Part shown: one piece after another, positions 23,901 to 35,075 of the stretch
Numbering within the stretch: position 1 is the first letter of the stretch
Layout: the number at the start of each line of letters is the position of its first letter
Assembly: GCA_027922465.2 (NCBI GenBank)
Contig: BQMF02000428.1
Location: 62,001 to 126,000, forward strand
DNA from: Turritopsis dohrnii
Taxonomy: Eukaryota; Cnidaria; Hydrozoa; Anthoathecata; Oceaniidae
Direction of reading: 5' to 3'
DNA: 64,000 nucleotides
The notes under the pieces: generated by a model
Told to the model about the DNA's origin: nothing
What the model saw: the letters and a program-made list of their open reading frames with translations, nothing else
Databases searched by the model: none
Program-made: the position numbers and the translations under genes

Positions 23901-25743
23901 ATGTTCCAACTGTGTATAAATTCAAAATACTGTACTATTAGTAACACAATACAAAATTTTGGTAAATTTTGGTATAAATTTATAGAGCATATATATACTT
24001 TTAATGATCAAGATCTTTGATTACTTTTTGTATTTGCAACATTGGGAATTCTGTTTGTATGTAATTAAGAAGATTGGAAGTGCATATCAAATGTTTAAAG
24101 CGTATTATGTGATTTTCATACGTAATCACTGTGATATCAGAGAAGATCAATATAAACTTAATTGTATTTTGTATACCCAAAATAAACAATGTTTCACTTC
24201 AGCTGATTTTGCAGAAATCCTTCTGCCCATAAGGGCATCTTGCTTGCAATTATCTTTGGGTCATTGTTTGATGATGCAGTTTCAAGCCATAGCATTTTAC
24301 GGGAGTATCTATATATAAAACATATGGAGTATATTATACATCACAAATTTATTTCCTTTTAAATGAGCTAACATCATTCAATTTATTTAATATCTCCTTA
24401 GCGCTGGTTAAGATTTCAGGGCAAATGATGGCCATTTTTAAAAAAATGAGGTGACAACTGTATCTGTTTTCATTTTTACGCCCTATAATGCCACCTTTAT
24501 ACATTCAAAAATAAACAAAAAAGCTTTTAAATGATTTCTCACCCATCTATACATCCATGTATGCAAAAACCATATGGTTTAAGCTTGTCATAGCCATCTA
24601 TGTGCCATATGTAATTTGGTCCCTAACATTACAAAAAATATCAAGGTTATAAAACCCACACTGAAGACAAAAAACAAAAATTGCTTAAACATTTCAATAT
24701 CATTGACATGTCGCTCACTTTTGCTATATACTTTCTTTTGGTCAATCGTTTTGCCTTTCTTTGTTTTACACCTTCTGGATCGAGAATATTTTGGATTTCT
24801 CTGACGATATTCCTAGTAATGAAATTAAAATTTACTAAATGAAATTTTGAAGGGCATTTAGCTGTTGCACATTTAAATGAAGAAACATTGAATATGAAGA
24901 AAATCGGAAAGTGAAGCTGAATATGTGAAGAAAAGCCTTTTAAACTGTTGAGCGTTATAACTTACTGGCTAGTTTGAACTTTGTGCACAACTCTTAGTTT
25001 GTGATGCATCCGTCTATATCCTAACAAATTTCCGCTGGTATTTATTTCTTCCTAAAGAATACCATGCAATAGCAAGTGAATAAACATAAATTTAATCTAG
25101 GGGGTTTCTTTTAATAACTGCATGAGCATTTTTGTGTAATTGTTAAATAAATAATATACTATAACTATAACTATTTCCTATTCACCTATTTTTTCATTGA
25201 AGCTAGGTGTTGTACATTAAAGAGAAAGTATTTTTCCTGTAAATTATATACAAATCCTTTAAAATATAAGTTAATATACCATAGACAATTGAAGGGTAAG
25301 GAAAATTAATCTGATATTAACCTGGACAATATCACATATATCTTTAAATGGGCAGTTTGTTTTTCTTCTGGACAGTCCCAAGGTTTTCAAATGTCTCTTC
25401 AGTTGTCGCAAACTAAAATTAAAGGGATTTTACCATCCATTTGTCATAACAATGTAATGAATGAATTGATATATTTATAAAGATTCAGAAAACATGAAAT
25501 CACACTGTGACTAGTTAATTAACTAACCTTATCTTCATTCTATCTTTACCATTCATCAATGCAGTTATTTCTTTATACTTGTAACCTTTCTCAAAATATT
25601 CCGTGATTCTTTCCATTTCTAAGCGCATTAATCATAATCACATACAGATTTAGTAAATAACTAGCAGCATTGTACTTAAACAATATCAACAATGCAGGAA
25701 AATTTCCCTCACTTTTCTCGTGTATATCTCTCGTAGTCGCCAT
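20975..25743 (-). pseudogene. IS3/retroviral-type DDE integrase A, interrupted
   Basis: Exons on the minus strand (plus coordinates): about 25743-25640 and 25630-25528 (this junction uncertain), 25412-25322, 25051-24966, 24812-24719, 24622-24543, 24308-24245 continuing at 22379-22346, 22214-22075, 21808-21743, 21616-21570, 21437-21286, 21183-20975. Every inner junction joins in phase. The helix-turn-helix part contains ISLRQLKRHLKTLGL and GYRRMHHKLRV. The catalytic core has D in WHIDGYDKL, D in RGDAGNEN and E in NQRIEAFW, the DDE triad that cuts and joins DNA ends. The C-terminus (ARNLYDRLLAF) matches the copy in element B (ARTIYDTII). Exon 7 is split by a Helentron-like insertion between two adjacent bases, so this copy is probably inactive. 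Intron density is unusual for a transposase. Confidence 0.85.
22380..24244 (+). mobile_element. Helentron-associated (HINE-like) element 1
   Basis: The 5' end GGATTTCTGCG is mirrored by a subterminal GCAGAAATCC near the 3' end, followed by the hairpin TGCCC-ataa-GGGCA and CATCTTGCT. That layout (5' TIR, 3' sub-TIR, short 3' hairpin, insertion between two T) is typical of Helentron-derived non-autonomous elements. The flanks read ...taatt and tgcaat..., and removing the element restores the integrase exon without gain or loss. It has no coding capacity. Confidence 0.85.
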
Positions 25744-26978
25744 CTTGCTGTAAACACTTGGTATACACTTTACTTGGTGCCTATACACTTTACTTAATGC
25801 CTCTTCAATCTATGTGGAGAAACTAGAAAGTTTAAAAACTATTCCACATAGAAACTTCTATGTGAAGAAACTAAGAAAAAAATGAAAATAATTTCACTTA
25901 GAAATTTCTATGTGGAGAAATTCAAAAAAAGCAACAAAAAACTTCACATAGAAATTCCTATGTGGAATTTTTTTTAAAAATATGAATCAAAAAATTTCAC
26001 ATAGGAATTTTTATGTGGAGAAACTAGAAAATGGCACTAATACGCTTCCGTAGTTTTTAAATTCTTCTTTCTCTCTTTTTACAAATACCATCATAACCTT
26101 TATAGTCTGTTGGCATACCTTAGCGAAACGAGTTTCCCGGAAAAAAATAGCGATGAAAAGTAGTTGTGATGAAACACGCGGTATATAAATACGCAAGATA
26201 TTACGCTGTACGCTTAGGGTAAATTTTGCCTACGTTTTTATCGCGACTAAAATAATAAATTCCAAATCCCCAGATGAATATTGCAAATAATTCCAACATC
26301 TGCTCCTGCAGTAAATTGCGACGTCAGTTTGGGGTTGCTTCTTCATAAAATACCTTTTTGAAAAAATTCTCCGAGGGTATTACAAAGTAGAAAATCTGGT
26401 TATTACAAAGTGGGACAGCTTTTTGGTATTACAAAGTGGGACAATCTTTATTACAAAGTGGGACAGCTTTTTTATTACAAATAGGGACGATTTTATTACA
26501 AAACGGGACAGGTATTACAAAGTGGGACAATTTTATTACAAATCGTGACAGGTGTTACAAAGTGGGACGATTATTACAAAGTGGGCTTTAACAGAGCCAT
26601 ACATTTTTTTTATAAGAAAATTTTTTTAAGATCATATGTAGAAAAAAGCACGCGTTTTGAAAAAGAAATATATGTTTTTAAAATTATAATTTTATGAAAC
26701 CAAAAATGAATTCAAACAAATAATTGCCTTTTTAAACTAGATCTCTAAAAGTCTTAGACTCCGTTTCCATTAAGACGATTTGCATCGTAACGTTGCGTCG
26801 AGCCTTAAGAACCATATCGGATAGGGGGTCTGTTTCCATTAAAAGCGTGTCACTTCGCCATGAAAACAGTAGCGGATAACTTTTACTACGCTCCGATTCT
26901 GAAAGTGATATAATATCTATCGGATAGCTTTTAATACGCAATTGTTTTAAATGGAAACACTAAACAAGTGGTGTCGTT

Positions 26979-27190
26979 ATGATTATTAAGACAAAACCTC
27001 ACATTCATTTTTTCAAAACAAACAAAATGGCACTGAGTAGAGAGAAATTATGTGAACAAATGAGAACAAACCTACCTAAAGATCCACGTATTTGTCAGTT
27101 TCACTTTACAGAAGATAGTTTTCAAAGAGATTTAATTACAAGATTTAGTTACAACAAAAGAAATTTTACCACTCCTTCATTATGCTGAAA
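26979..27190 (+). pseudogene. THAP zinc-finger fragment
   Basis: The reading frame contains NLPKDPRICQFHFTEDSF followed by QRDL. This matches the second half of a THAP domain (C-x2-H in ICQFH, then FTEDSF), a C2CH DNA-binding finger frequent in DNA transposases. The segment between PKDP and RIC, which normally holds the tryptophan helix, is missing, and the first Cys pair is absent. It lies next to the left TIR of the Harbinger-like element, so it is probably a relic of that element's DNA-binding protein. Confidence 0.55.
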
Positions 27191-27624
27191 TCCCCAGAAA
27201 TATCGCTCCTGTTGAAAAACCTCCTAAAGAAGATGTTATTACGAATCAAAGGACACATTTTGTAAAGTAGTTTATTTGAGTTTTAGTGTTTGTCTAACTT
27301 TACTGTAATTTATGTTTATGCAGCGATACATGACTACACGGTTGTTTTTATAAACGAAACATTTTATATAAGAGAAAAAATTAAGAAAACATTAAAGGAA
27401 CATGGTAGGTTGAACCCTTGATGAACATATTTTCAACAACAACGGCATCAAATTAACAATATACTTGGTTTATAAAAACAAAAAAATCAATGATTAAAAA
27501 AACTCCTGGAAAGAGTAATGTATTTCTAGAACTCAACGTCCATATTCAGAAACATTCAGGTTCAACACAAATTGTGTGTTTCTTATGTATATTTTCCCTT
27601 CACCTGTAGACGTTTTGTTTTATT

Positions 27625-28895
27625 GGATTTCTGCGTAAGCAAGAAAGCCTTTACGATCGTCTTTGTTTTTTTTTTTTGTTTTTTTTCATCTTACTGTCCA
27701 AACCTAGTCATATTTGTTTCTCCAATTTGATTGGTTCATAAAAAAGCCGTCTCAATCGTGATTGGTACATAATGCCCGATTTCTACGAAAGGGTGCTAAT
27801 ATAGCCACCCTAACTTCAATAGCGATAGTTTATTGGCTGATTTTCGCCATGCCATGTGATCGTCCACAAAACGTTTTAAAAATGGCAGCGAAAGAACGTG
27901 TGTAGTTTGCTAAAAGTTTCTTTGATGGAAATATGGCTTTAAAAGAAGTTAATACAGCTTATAATTTTATATAAAGAATTGCATTACTGTTGGGAACTTA
28001 TCATGTTCACAAAATTAAATTACAGTGTGGTTATTCTGTTTTTTGAAAGAAGTTTTCTTGAAGTTTAAAATATGAAAACAGTGCCAATACATGGTGTGTG
28101 GAAGAAAAGGTATTTCTTGTTTTATTTTTGCTCCAAGCCTTTTTAAATATGAAAGACCTTCGTGTATTTTGTATGTGTATGCATGTTTGAAGTCAATTTT
28201 TAGAAGCTTTTGGATTTTTAAAGCTCAGCTTAGCTTCCTTTCAGCTCCTCCCCAACATCACCAACATATGCACTTTATACAGCTATTTATACTATATTTA
28301 GTAGCAATTTTTGGATGTATTCTGGCTATATCAGCTTATCTCTTTTCTCCCTACGTATGTTGTACTTTTTTTAACTTTTAGATTAGATATGAGCTTTAAT
28401 TTCTAAGTAATTATTATTGTGATATTTATATTTTTCATTCTGAGGAGATCAATATAGAAACTTTATATATTAGTTTGTGCTGCCCAAACGATATGTTGGT
28501 TACTGCCAGTATACACAATCTTTTTATAGGATTCGTTATATTTAATGTGGTTAAATTAAAGTTTCGTATTGTGTCGATGCACTTTTTTGGAGTACGTGAG
28601 TGGCAAATATCCAGTAACAATCATTCAGCTTATTCGTACAAAAAAAACAGATCTTCATAAAATGATCTCCGCGATAGCATAAAGAAAAGCCCCTTTTTTA
28701 TGTTATGGTAGGCTGACTTTCTTGACGAACATTGTCAGTCGCATCAATATTTTTGTTTATTTAATGCTGATGCTTCTCGAGCTGAATGATGTGACTGTCT
28801 TAGTTTTGCAGGACTAGTGTGCTAGTGTTGCATTTTTGTGGCATTTTCAGCAGCAAAGCTTGCAGAAATCCTTCTGCCCGGTAGGGCATCTTGTT
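27625..28895 (+). mobile_element. Helentron-associated (HINE-like) element 2
   Basis: It has the same 5' end as element 1 (GGATTTCTGCGTAAGCAAGAA), the same sub-terminal GCAGAAATCC, the hairpin TGCCC-ggta-GGGCA and the end CATCTTGTT. The body is 1.27 kb with no gene. The 3-kb region also shares 'ttactgtccaaacctag' with element 1. The open frames at 28091-28660 are fortuitous. Confidence 0.85.
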
Positions 28896-28906
28896 AGCTT
28901 TCTTAA

Positions 28907-29719
28907 GGCTGAAATACACGATTATTTTAAAATGATAAATGACAAATGATAATTTTTTTAATCCTTTAAAAAATGATTAGAACATTATGATTACAACATT
29001 TTTATAAAAGTTCTATGTTAAAAGAGTACTTTTCAGTCATGGACTCCGGCGGCAGCAAACGTAATTGTTGCTGTTATGTCCAAATGACGAAAGAGGAGAA
29101 ATGAAAGGCAGAAACGAAGACATTGGGTGAAACTTTGACTTCAATAACGAAACTTCTTAGGAATTAATAACACGCTTGGGAGGGAATTTCAAGCAGAAGA
29201 TCATTATGAATATTCAAAGTTGTTAAGAATTTCGCCGGAAAGTTTTGAAGTTTAATAAGTCCACCTATCGAGAAACATTGCACAGTTAATGCGTGATACT
29301 CTTTCCTCTTTGATCCTTATGTTTGTAATTTGTGGACGAAACATTCCACAAAAACTGCTCTTCCTGCCACAAATTAATAAATTGGTCAGCTGATGCTAAC
29401 TTAACCAACGACATGTTTATTTAACATGCAGACTATCACTTTGTTTTTCTCCTAATAAGCTGCAAAAACTCATCGCGTGACTGTACTAAAGTGAGTAAAA
29501 CAATAGAACTGACGTAATCAATAGAGAAATTCCATCATTTTATAAATGAAAACTCAAAAATGTTTGAGTTATCATTTTTAAATGAAAGTTGAAAATGACG
29601 GGTACTTTTCGTCATTGTTTGAGCGTTTACACGTTTATAAATTCCTAAGAAGTTTCGTTATTGAAGTTTTAAATGATCATTTAAAAAACGTCATTTTAAA
29701 ATAATCGTGTATTTTAGCC
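28907..29719. mobile_element. Small Harbinger-like MITE with transposase fragment
   Basis: The ends AGGCTGAAATACACGATTAT and ATAATCGTGTATTTTAGCCT are inverted repeats, flanked by TTA on each side. A short frame inside (about 29196-29255) reads EDHYEYSKLLRISPESF and then stops. It resembles the N-terminal 'LLRMSPETF' part of Harbinger transposases. This suggests the MITE derives from an internally deleted autonomous copy. Confidence 0.65.
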
Positions 29720-30210
29720 TTTATATGTTTTGCTTTGAGCTTCAATGACGTCACGGAAAGAAATGTCCATTTCATAAATTCTTTGCAAAACACACAATAG
29801 GCATGAAAATTAATGAGGAAAATAGTGCAGTATAGATAAAAAAGATATGCAGATTTCAAATATTGCATTTATTTTTTTGTCAAAAATTAGTGGACCACTG
29901 CTTTAATACAAAATATTTGGATATCAGCAAACAATTTTTAATCCGTTGGTAATTTTTTAATGAAAAGTATGGAAGCCGAGAAGGATCAAGCCATGAATAT
30001 ATTATCAAATCTAGGAATATATTTCAAAATCGAGAAATATTTTTCAAATCCAGGAATATATTTCAAAATCGAGAAATATTTTTCAAATCCAGAAATGTAT
30101 TTCAAAATCGAGAAATATGTTTTACAATCTAGAAATATTTTTTAAAATCGAGAAATTTTTTTACTGGTAAATTCGTTTACCGGCAAACAAGCGAAAACAA
30201 TCTAATTAAA

Positions 30211-33200
30211 GATGGCTGCACCCGCAAGCATGCATTGCACCTCCTGTGGCAAAAAAAATAGGATCTTCTGACCTACTCTGCATGTATTGTGGCAGAAAAA
30301 AAGAAAAAAACGATGAACACCCCAAAAATGAGGAACCTCTGCTGACTTTAATGGACTTTCAAAAAATGAAAACTGAAGAAAGAACTTCAAGGTTTGTTGG
30401 TAAAAGAAGAAGGAAGGACAGCCCCTCTCCTCCTCCTCCACCTCCTTCCTCCCATTCTGCATATGGTCATAAATCGAAAGTGAAGGGTTTCATGAACAAG
30501 AAATCCACGGAGACTGCACTCATTAATGTTGATATTATCAGAGAACATGAAAACACTGGGCAATTACAAATAGTTAGAGGAAGCAAGCTACCTTTACAGG
30601 TTTCAAGAAAAGCCAATGCCAACACAATATTGAATCTCGCTTTAAAGAAACATGCTAATCAGGGCCAGTTTTTTTGTGGATTGGAAGAGTACGTACTGCT
30701 TTACCCAGACCAAAAGTTGGTAGAGACTATACCAGGGTCTGATTTACCATTTACACTTGAAAGATACAAAAAAGACCTTGGCAAACCATACTCCAAAATT
30801 GATTTGTACATTTGTAAAAAGCATGACTTGGATGCAAGAAAGTGTCAGCTGCAAGCTCCATTAGAAGAAGACCCACAGTATTTTAATGACAGTGGTAATG
30901 AGCATGAGTTAGGACACTTGTTGTTCAAAGAAACAGATTTCCTTGATCCAAATTCATTACTAATAAACAGTTGTTTCGATATAGGTGCTAATGATGATAA
31001 CTCTCCTGTAACTTCTGTGCTTTCAAAACAAAATATACAAAGCAAAGATACTGTTACACCATCATGCTCTGTAAATTTGACAAACTTAAATAGCATTGAT
31101 ATTAATTGTGGTATGTGCCCAATTTGTAACAAAAAGTTTTCATTTTCAGTGATTGAAAAGCATGCTGATGACTGTTTGCAGAAAAAGCAAAAACCAATTA
31201 TCTATTCTATAGACGATGAAGATGATCCTTTTGATGAAAGCGATTCCATTGACCCTGTTGTTGAAGATGAAAATACTACTAGCAATATAGACACTAACAT
31301 AGAATTTAATATGAAACAAGTTCAAGCAGTTTTAAAAAAATGCCATATAGAAAATGGTGAAATTCTTTTAAATGTGCGACGTCATTATGAATTTGAAGAC
31401 TTCATGAGATTTTTTGGGAAAACTTGGAATAAGAATAAGATTGATAAAACTTATAGAATCGCTTATATTGGTGAGCCCGCAATAGACACTGGTGGAGTTT
31501 CAAGGGAATTTTATTCAGGTATACAAAAACATATGTTTTTTTTGTTAGTGTATTAAGAATTTAAATAACCTTGTTTTCATGTTAATCTAACTTCTTTATT
31601 TCTATTTAGTCTTTTTTTTTCATTTCTTTTTGTACAGTGTTATTGCTTCTTGATTTAGAAGCAATAAAATCAATCAAGCAAATTTATTTTACTGGAAATG
31701 ATGTCAGTGGTTATATACCAAACTTTGGTACTTTAAGTGTAACAGACGGTACTGCCAAAGCGGTTGGACATCTTTTTGCTGCTACACTAGTTAATGGAGG
31801 GCCAGCTCCTGCATTCTTTGCTGACTGGATATTTGATTATATAACTTGTGGGCTAACAGCTGCATTAAAGTCTTGTCCAAAAGAAATATCTGAAATATTA
31901 CCACTGAAAGCAACATATGATAAGGTATATTATATAAATTTTACATTTTTCAACTAAAATAGTTGTGGCTATTTCACACTAGATTTTCTGATATCAACCA
32001 TCTTTCAAGTTTATTTAGTTTTCTATTTATGTGATCATGTACATGTGTCAATTGCAATGACCATTGCTTTTAGTGTTTTTTGGCTTAGTAACTATAAGTA
32101 CTGTCATGATAGAAATGAAAAGAGAAAAGAAAATATATTGAACTACTGTGCACTTCTCTAATGAAAGGGGCGGTTTGTCTGTGGATCTAATAACATACTG
32201 AAATTATGTCTTAATGAATAAGTAATTTGATTTAGGTCTTTCTTGCAAAATCTGATTTGGAATTAACATCGATACTTTCAACAGATGAGGGTTTAGATTT
32301 ATTAGAGCGTATTGGATATAGAGGAGATCCAAGAAAGACAACAATGCAAAAGAAAAATTCTATTTTAGAGTAAGAAATATTGACATTTCTTGATTTAATA
32401 ATCTAATAATCTCATCTAATGTATATGTTATGGTGTAAGCACTTGTAAATTTCTATGGAAATGTTTCCTCCTGTTAAGATAGTATGTACTGATAAAAACT
32501 TCTATTAATCTGTCTTAATTGGTTCTACTTAAAATATCCATTCATTGTATTTTGTGCTTTCTTTATAGGTCAATTATAGTAAAAGAAACACTGGAACCCT
32601 TACTTCCAGTTATTCAGGAGATAAGTAACGGTTTGCAGTGCTATAATGTGTGTCAATTACTAAAGCAACTATGCACCCTGTATTTTGTCGCAATCAGAAG
32701 TTTGTTTGGCAATATGATGATTTCATCAGTTCTCTTAAACCACAATTTAGTGAAGATGCCACCAATAAAAAAACATTAGAGGTAACAACATACAAGGCCC
32801 TATTAGATGTTGCTGAATATTGTTTTAATTCTGGTATGTATTTAATTGCTATATTTTTTGTTTTGTCTTAAAGATAATGTATTCTCCATATTGTAAATTC
32901 GATTACTTAGGGAAGAAATTTTGTGGGAAGAAAATATATTGGAAAATGTATCCAATTCAAAGTCCCTCAAAGAAAGGAAAATTGCTAATTCTGCAAAAAA
33001 AATCTGCTACTTTTTGATACCTAACTAACCAAATTACATATTTGTTGTTTAGATAATCCAGAGCTTTCATCTGAACAGTTAATTCAGTTCATAACTGGTT
33101 CACCAACATTGCCAGCACTAGGATTACACAAAGATATAACTATTCACTTTATCCATGGATGTAACTCAACTAATGGTAAACCATGTAAATGTTTGCCAAG

Positions 33201-33314
33201 TGTCAGCACTTGCGATGTACAAGTAAACCTCCTGTACACATAGCATCAGAGGAATCCATTATGCAGGCTTTTTCAATGGCAGTAAGAGATGGTAGTTGGT
33301 TTGGACAACTGTAA
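30211..33314 (+). pseudogene. HECT E3 ligase B, frameshifted copy
   Basis: Five exons: about 30211-31518, 31638-31924, 32236-32369, 32569-32833, 33053-33314. The N-terminus has a zinc-ribbon-like pair (CTSCGKK...CMYCG) split by a frame change in an eight-A run near 30251. Then come a proline run, a ubiquitin-like segment (GSKLPLQVSRKANANTIL through GKPYSKIDLYIC), a UBZ4-type finger (CPICNKK, EKHADDC) and HECT (AIDTGGVSREFY). The exon structure of the HECT half matches gene A, including an identical 134-nt exon. The catalytic Cys is at 33211-33213 (STC). A one-base loss 20-25 nt later brings a stop at 33241; the lost frame continues to a family-typical C-terminus with Phe at -4. Another frame change lies near 32660. 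It is decayed, or the assembly has single-base errors. Confidence 0.8.
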
Positions 33315-33693
33315 ATGTTTTACAAAATACCTTTGTTGTTGCATGACATAGTTATTTCGTTAAAGTTTTATTCATACCGTTCTGTTTTGTTAAGATTTTT
33401 CTGTTACTCTAATATATTCTAATATAGGATGATATATTGTTGATATTTGTTTTTAGTTCTTTTGTTTTTTGATAATAAAATGAGGGGGTGAGTCTCATCG
33501 TCAAATTTCGATAAATTGATTTTGGGGGTGAAAATTTAGAAAAAGTGGAATTTGACCTTCTTTCTATTACTGCTGTTATTATTTTATAGCACTGCATCTT
33601 TTACGTTACTGATTATGTTTGAGATGTGAAAACGTTGTTTTTATTGTTTCAGGTTTTTAGATCTAAGCTATTTTTTCATCTGAAATATAAATT

Positions 33694-35019
33694 TTATTGT
33701 GCTGCAGAAATGATAGTGTCATAAATTGTTCTTGCTTCTATCCAATCACGTGGCGGCATTGAAATTCCTAATGCATTTACCAAATACATGAAATAGTTAT
33801 TCAATTCTTCATCAACTTCATTCAAAAGATTCTCTGCTTCACCATGAATATCCCTCTGGTTAATAATCCAATCAGTAACATTAATGTTAACCCTCATACC
33901 ACATTGTTGATAACCATAGAGTTCAGAAATACAATACATTTACATCAGAGACTCATTTTATTGTACTGATGATGGCGTAAGCCGAAAAGCTTCTACTTAA
34001 AAATATTAACATTTATCAATAACAAATATGGCGAATTTTTACTCAACAATACATTTCATCAGGTATTCCACAAACTTTGGCTTGACGTGATTTTCTAATT
34101 AAATGAGAGTTCCACTCTAACTTCGCCTTATCCAGTTCAGCCTGCAAAAGATTGAATATACAAACCAAGCGCATTCCATATGCAATCGGTTTCCAAGACG
34201 CAAAATGTCGTTTTGCACCATGTTTTTAAAATAATCTATTATCCAAGAGGTGTAGGTTCTCTTATAATGGGACCAAAGGTTTTCGATTCTTTGGTTTGCC
34301 TGTGATGTACCATATTTGTGTGCATTGGTATCATTATGAAGAAAAGCGTGAATACTTGCCATTAACCCATTTTCTGTACCGCAATCTGTTTTAAGGACGT
34401 CTGGGCTAACTTGGACATTTTCGACGGCATTGAGATAAAAATGAGCCGGGATGCCTGGGTTGTTATTACTTCGACAAACTTTTAGCCAAATAACCTTTCG
34501 TGGAAATCCATCGACACAACCATGTATAGGAAATCCATATGGCTTAAGTTTGTCGTAGCCGTCCGCATGCCATACTGCATTCGGTCCAGGAGATGTATAA
34601 ATCCTTCGGTAAAGTTTCCTGGCTCTTCTGTTTAGAGACTCTCGTGGATTAATATCTCGTACAATGTTCATAACGTCATCACGATTAACTATTATACCAT
34701 AAGCAACACGTAATTTATGCCAAATACTACGATATCCCTTTATTCCTGATGAAGTACTTAGCTCTGACTCTATAATTTTGCGCACAGAAGAATCGATTGC
34801 CGGTCTCCCTTTTCTTTTTAATCCAGATGCTTTTAGGTAACGTTTTAACGTACTTAAGCTAATTTCTATGCCATGGTATCTCTTGAGAATCAATATAATT
34901 CTCTTATATTGAGTACCTTTTATAAAGAAATGACGGATAAGTTCTTCTGTTGTGGTGTTTTCCTTCACAAGTATTTCCTCGTTTGCTAAATGTCTTCGTT
35001 GTGACCACAATTGGTACAA
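33694..35019 (-). pseudogene. IS3/retroviral-type DDE integrase B, frameshifted copy
   Basis: A long minus-strand frame (35019-34117, 300 aa) holds a helix-turn-helix region (ISLSTLKRYLKASGLKRKG), GYRSIWHKLRV, and the integrase core with D in VWHADGYDKL, D in LKTDCGTENG and E in NQRIENLW. Near 34160 the frame slips by one base; the next frame continues with AELDKAKLEWNSHLI, the expected C-terminal helix. The final part (33939-33694, ending ARTIYDTIISAAQ) matches element A. Between them, 33950-34060 is an extra piece bordered by a near-repeat 'gatgaaatgtattgt'. Unlike copy A the core is in one exon. It likely mobilised the element by cutting and joining its TIRs; this copy is not expected to work. 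Confidence 0.85.
33950..34060. other. Small insertion with hammerhead-like motif
   Basis: About 110 bp interrupt the integrase B tail, bordered by 'gatgtaaatgtattgt' and 'gatgaaatgtattgt' on the minus strand. On the plus strand at 33966-33990 it reads CTGATGA-t-GGC-gtaa-GCC-GAAA, the core of a minimal hammerhead ribozyme with a three-pair stem II. Such cores mark Penelope-like and retrozyme elements. Stems I and III are weak here, so activity is doubtful. Confidence 0.4.
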
Positions 35020-35075
35020 AACAACTCAACTTGAAAAAACTCTCTTCCACATCGAAAGCAAAATCTAACGTGCAT
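34986..35075 (-). CDS. Possible 29-aa zinc-ribbon N-terminus of integrase B
   Basis: From ATG at 35075 the minus frame gives CFRCG then CTNCG, a C-x2-C...C-x2-C ribbon, and stops at 34986 inside the region that overlaps the integrase start in another frame. It may be an N-terminal exon of the integrase after a frame loss, or a separate tiny ORF. It mirrors the ribbon at the N-terminus of HECT B at the other end of the element. Confidence 0.4.
   Translation of the reverse strand: MHVRFCFRCGREFFQVELFCTNCGHNEDI

Larger units (their letters stand above)
16003..26052. mobile_element. IS3EU-like DNA transposon A carrying a HECT ligase and an integrase
   Basis: The left end TACGGAAGCGTATTAGTGCC and the right end GGCACTAATACGCTTCCGTA are perfect inverted repeats. 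They are followed inward by inverted arrays of 'ctccacataggaatttct' units (16030-16210; 25810-26020). GTTTTT flanks both sides (15997-16002; 26053-26058), a 6-bp target duplication. Inside, a HECT ligase gene (+) faces a DDE integrase gene (-) with 0.84 kb between their stop codons. A Helentron-like insertion at 22380-24244 accounts for 1.87 kb. The integrase resembles prokaryotic IS3/retroviral integrases, as in the eukaryotic IS3EU group. That class name is my judgement; the boundaries and gene content are read directly. Confidence 0.9.
15589..26593. mobile_element. TIR element with 'tttgtaatacctgtccc' iterons, host of the HECT transposon
   Basis: The ends TGTTAAAGCCCA and TGGGCTTTAACA are flanked by GAGC on both sides (15585-15588 and 26594-26597), a 4-bp target duplication. 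About 150 bp inside each end is a near-identical inverted array of 'gtcccactttgtaatacc' units. Only 15589-15996 and 26059-26593 belong to this element; the rest is a later insertion. With the insertion removed it is about 950 bp and non-coding. The TG...CA ends and 4-bp duplication recall Ginger-type integrase elements; that is inference. Confidence 0.85.

Noticed and set aside
24001..24318. 104-codon plus-strand frame near 24.0-24.3 kb
   Set aside because: It covers the HINE 3' end and the antisense of integrase A exon 7; no domain of its own.
30000..30145. Frame with repeated YFKIEKYFSNP units
   Set aside because: It is the translated iteron array at the left end of element B; it ends before the HECT start and shows no codon conservation.
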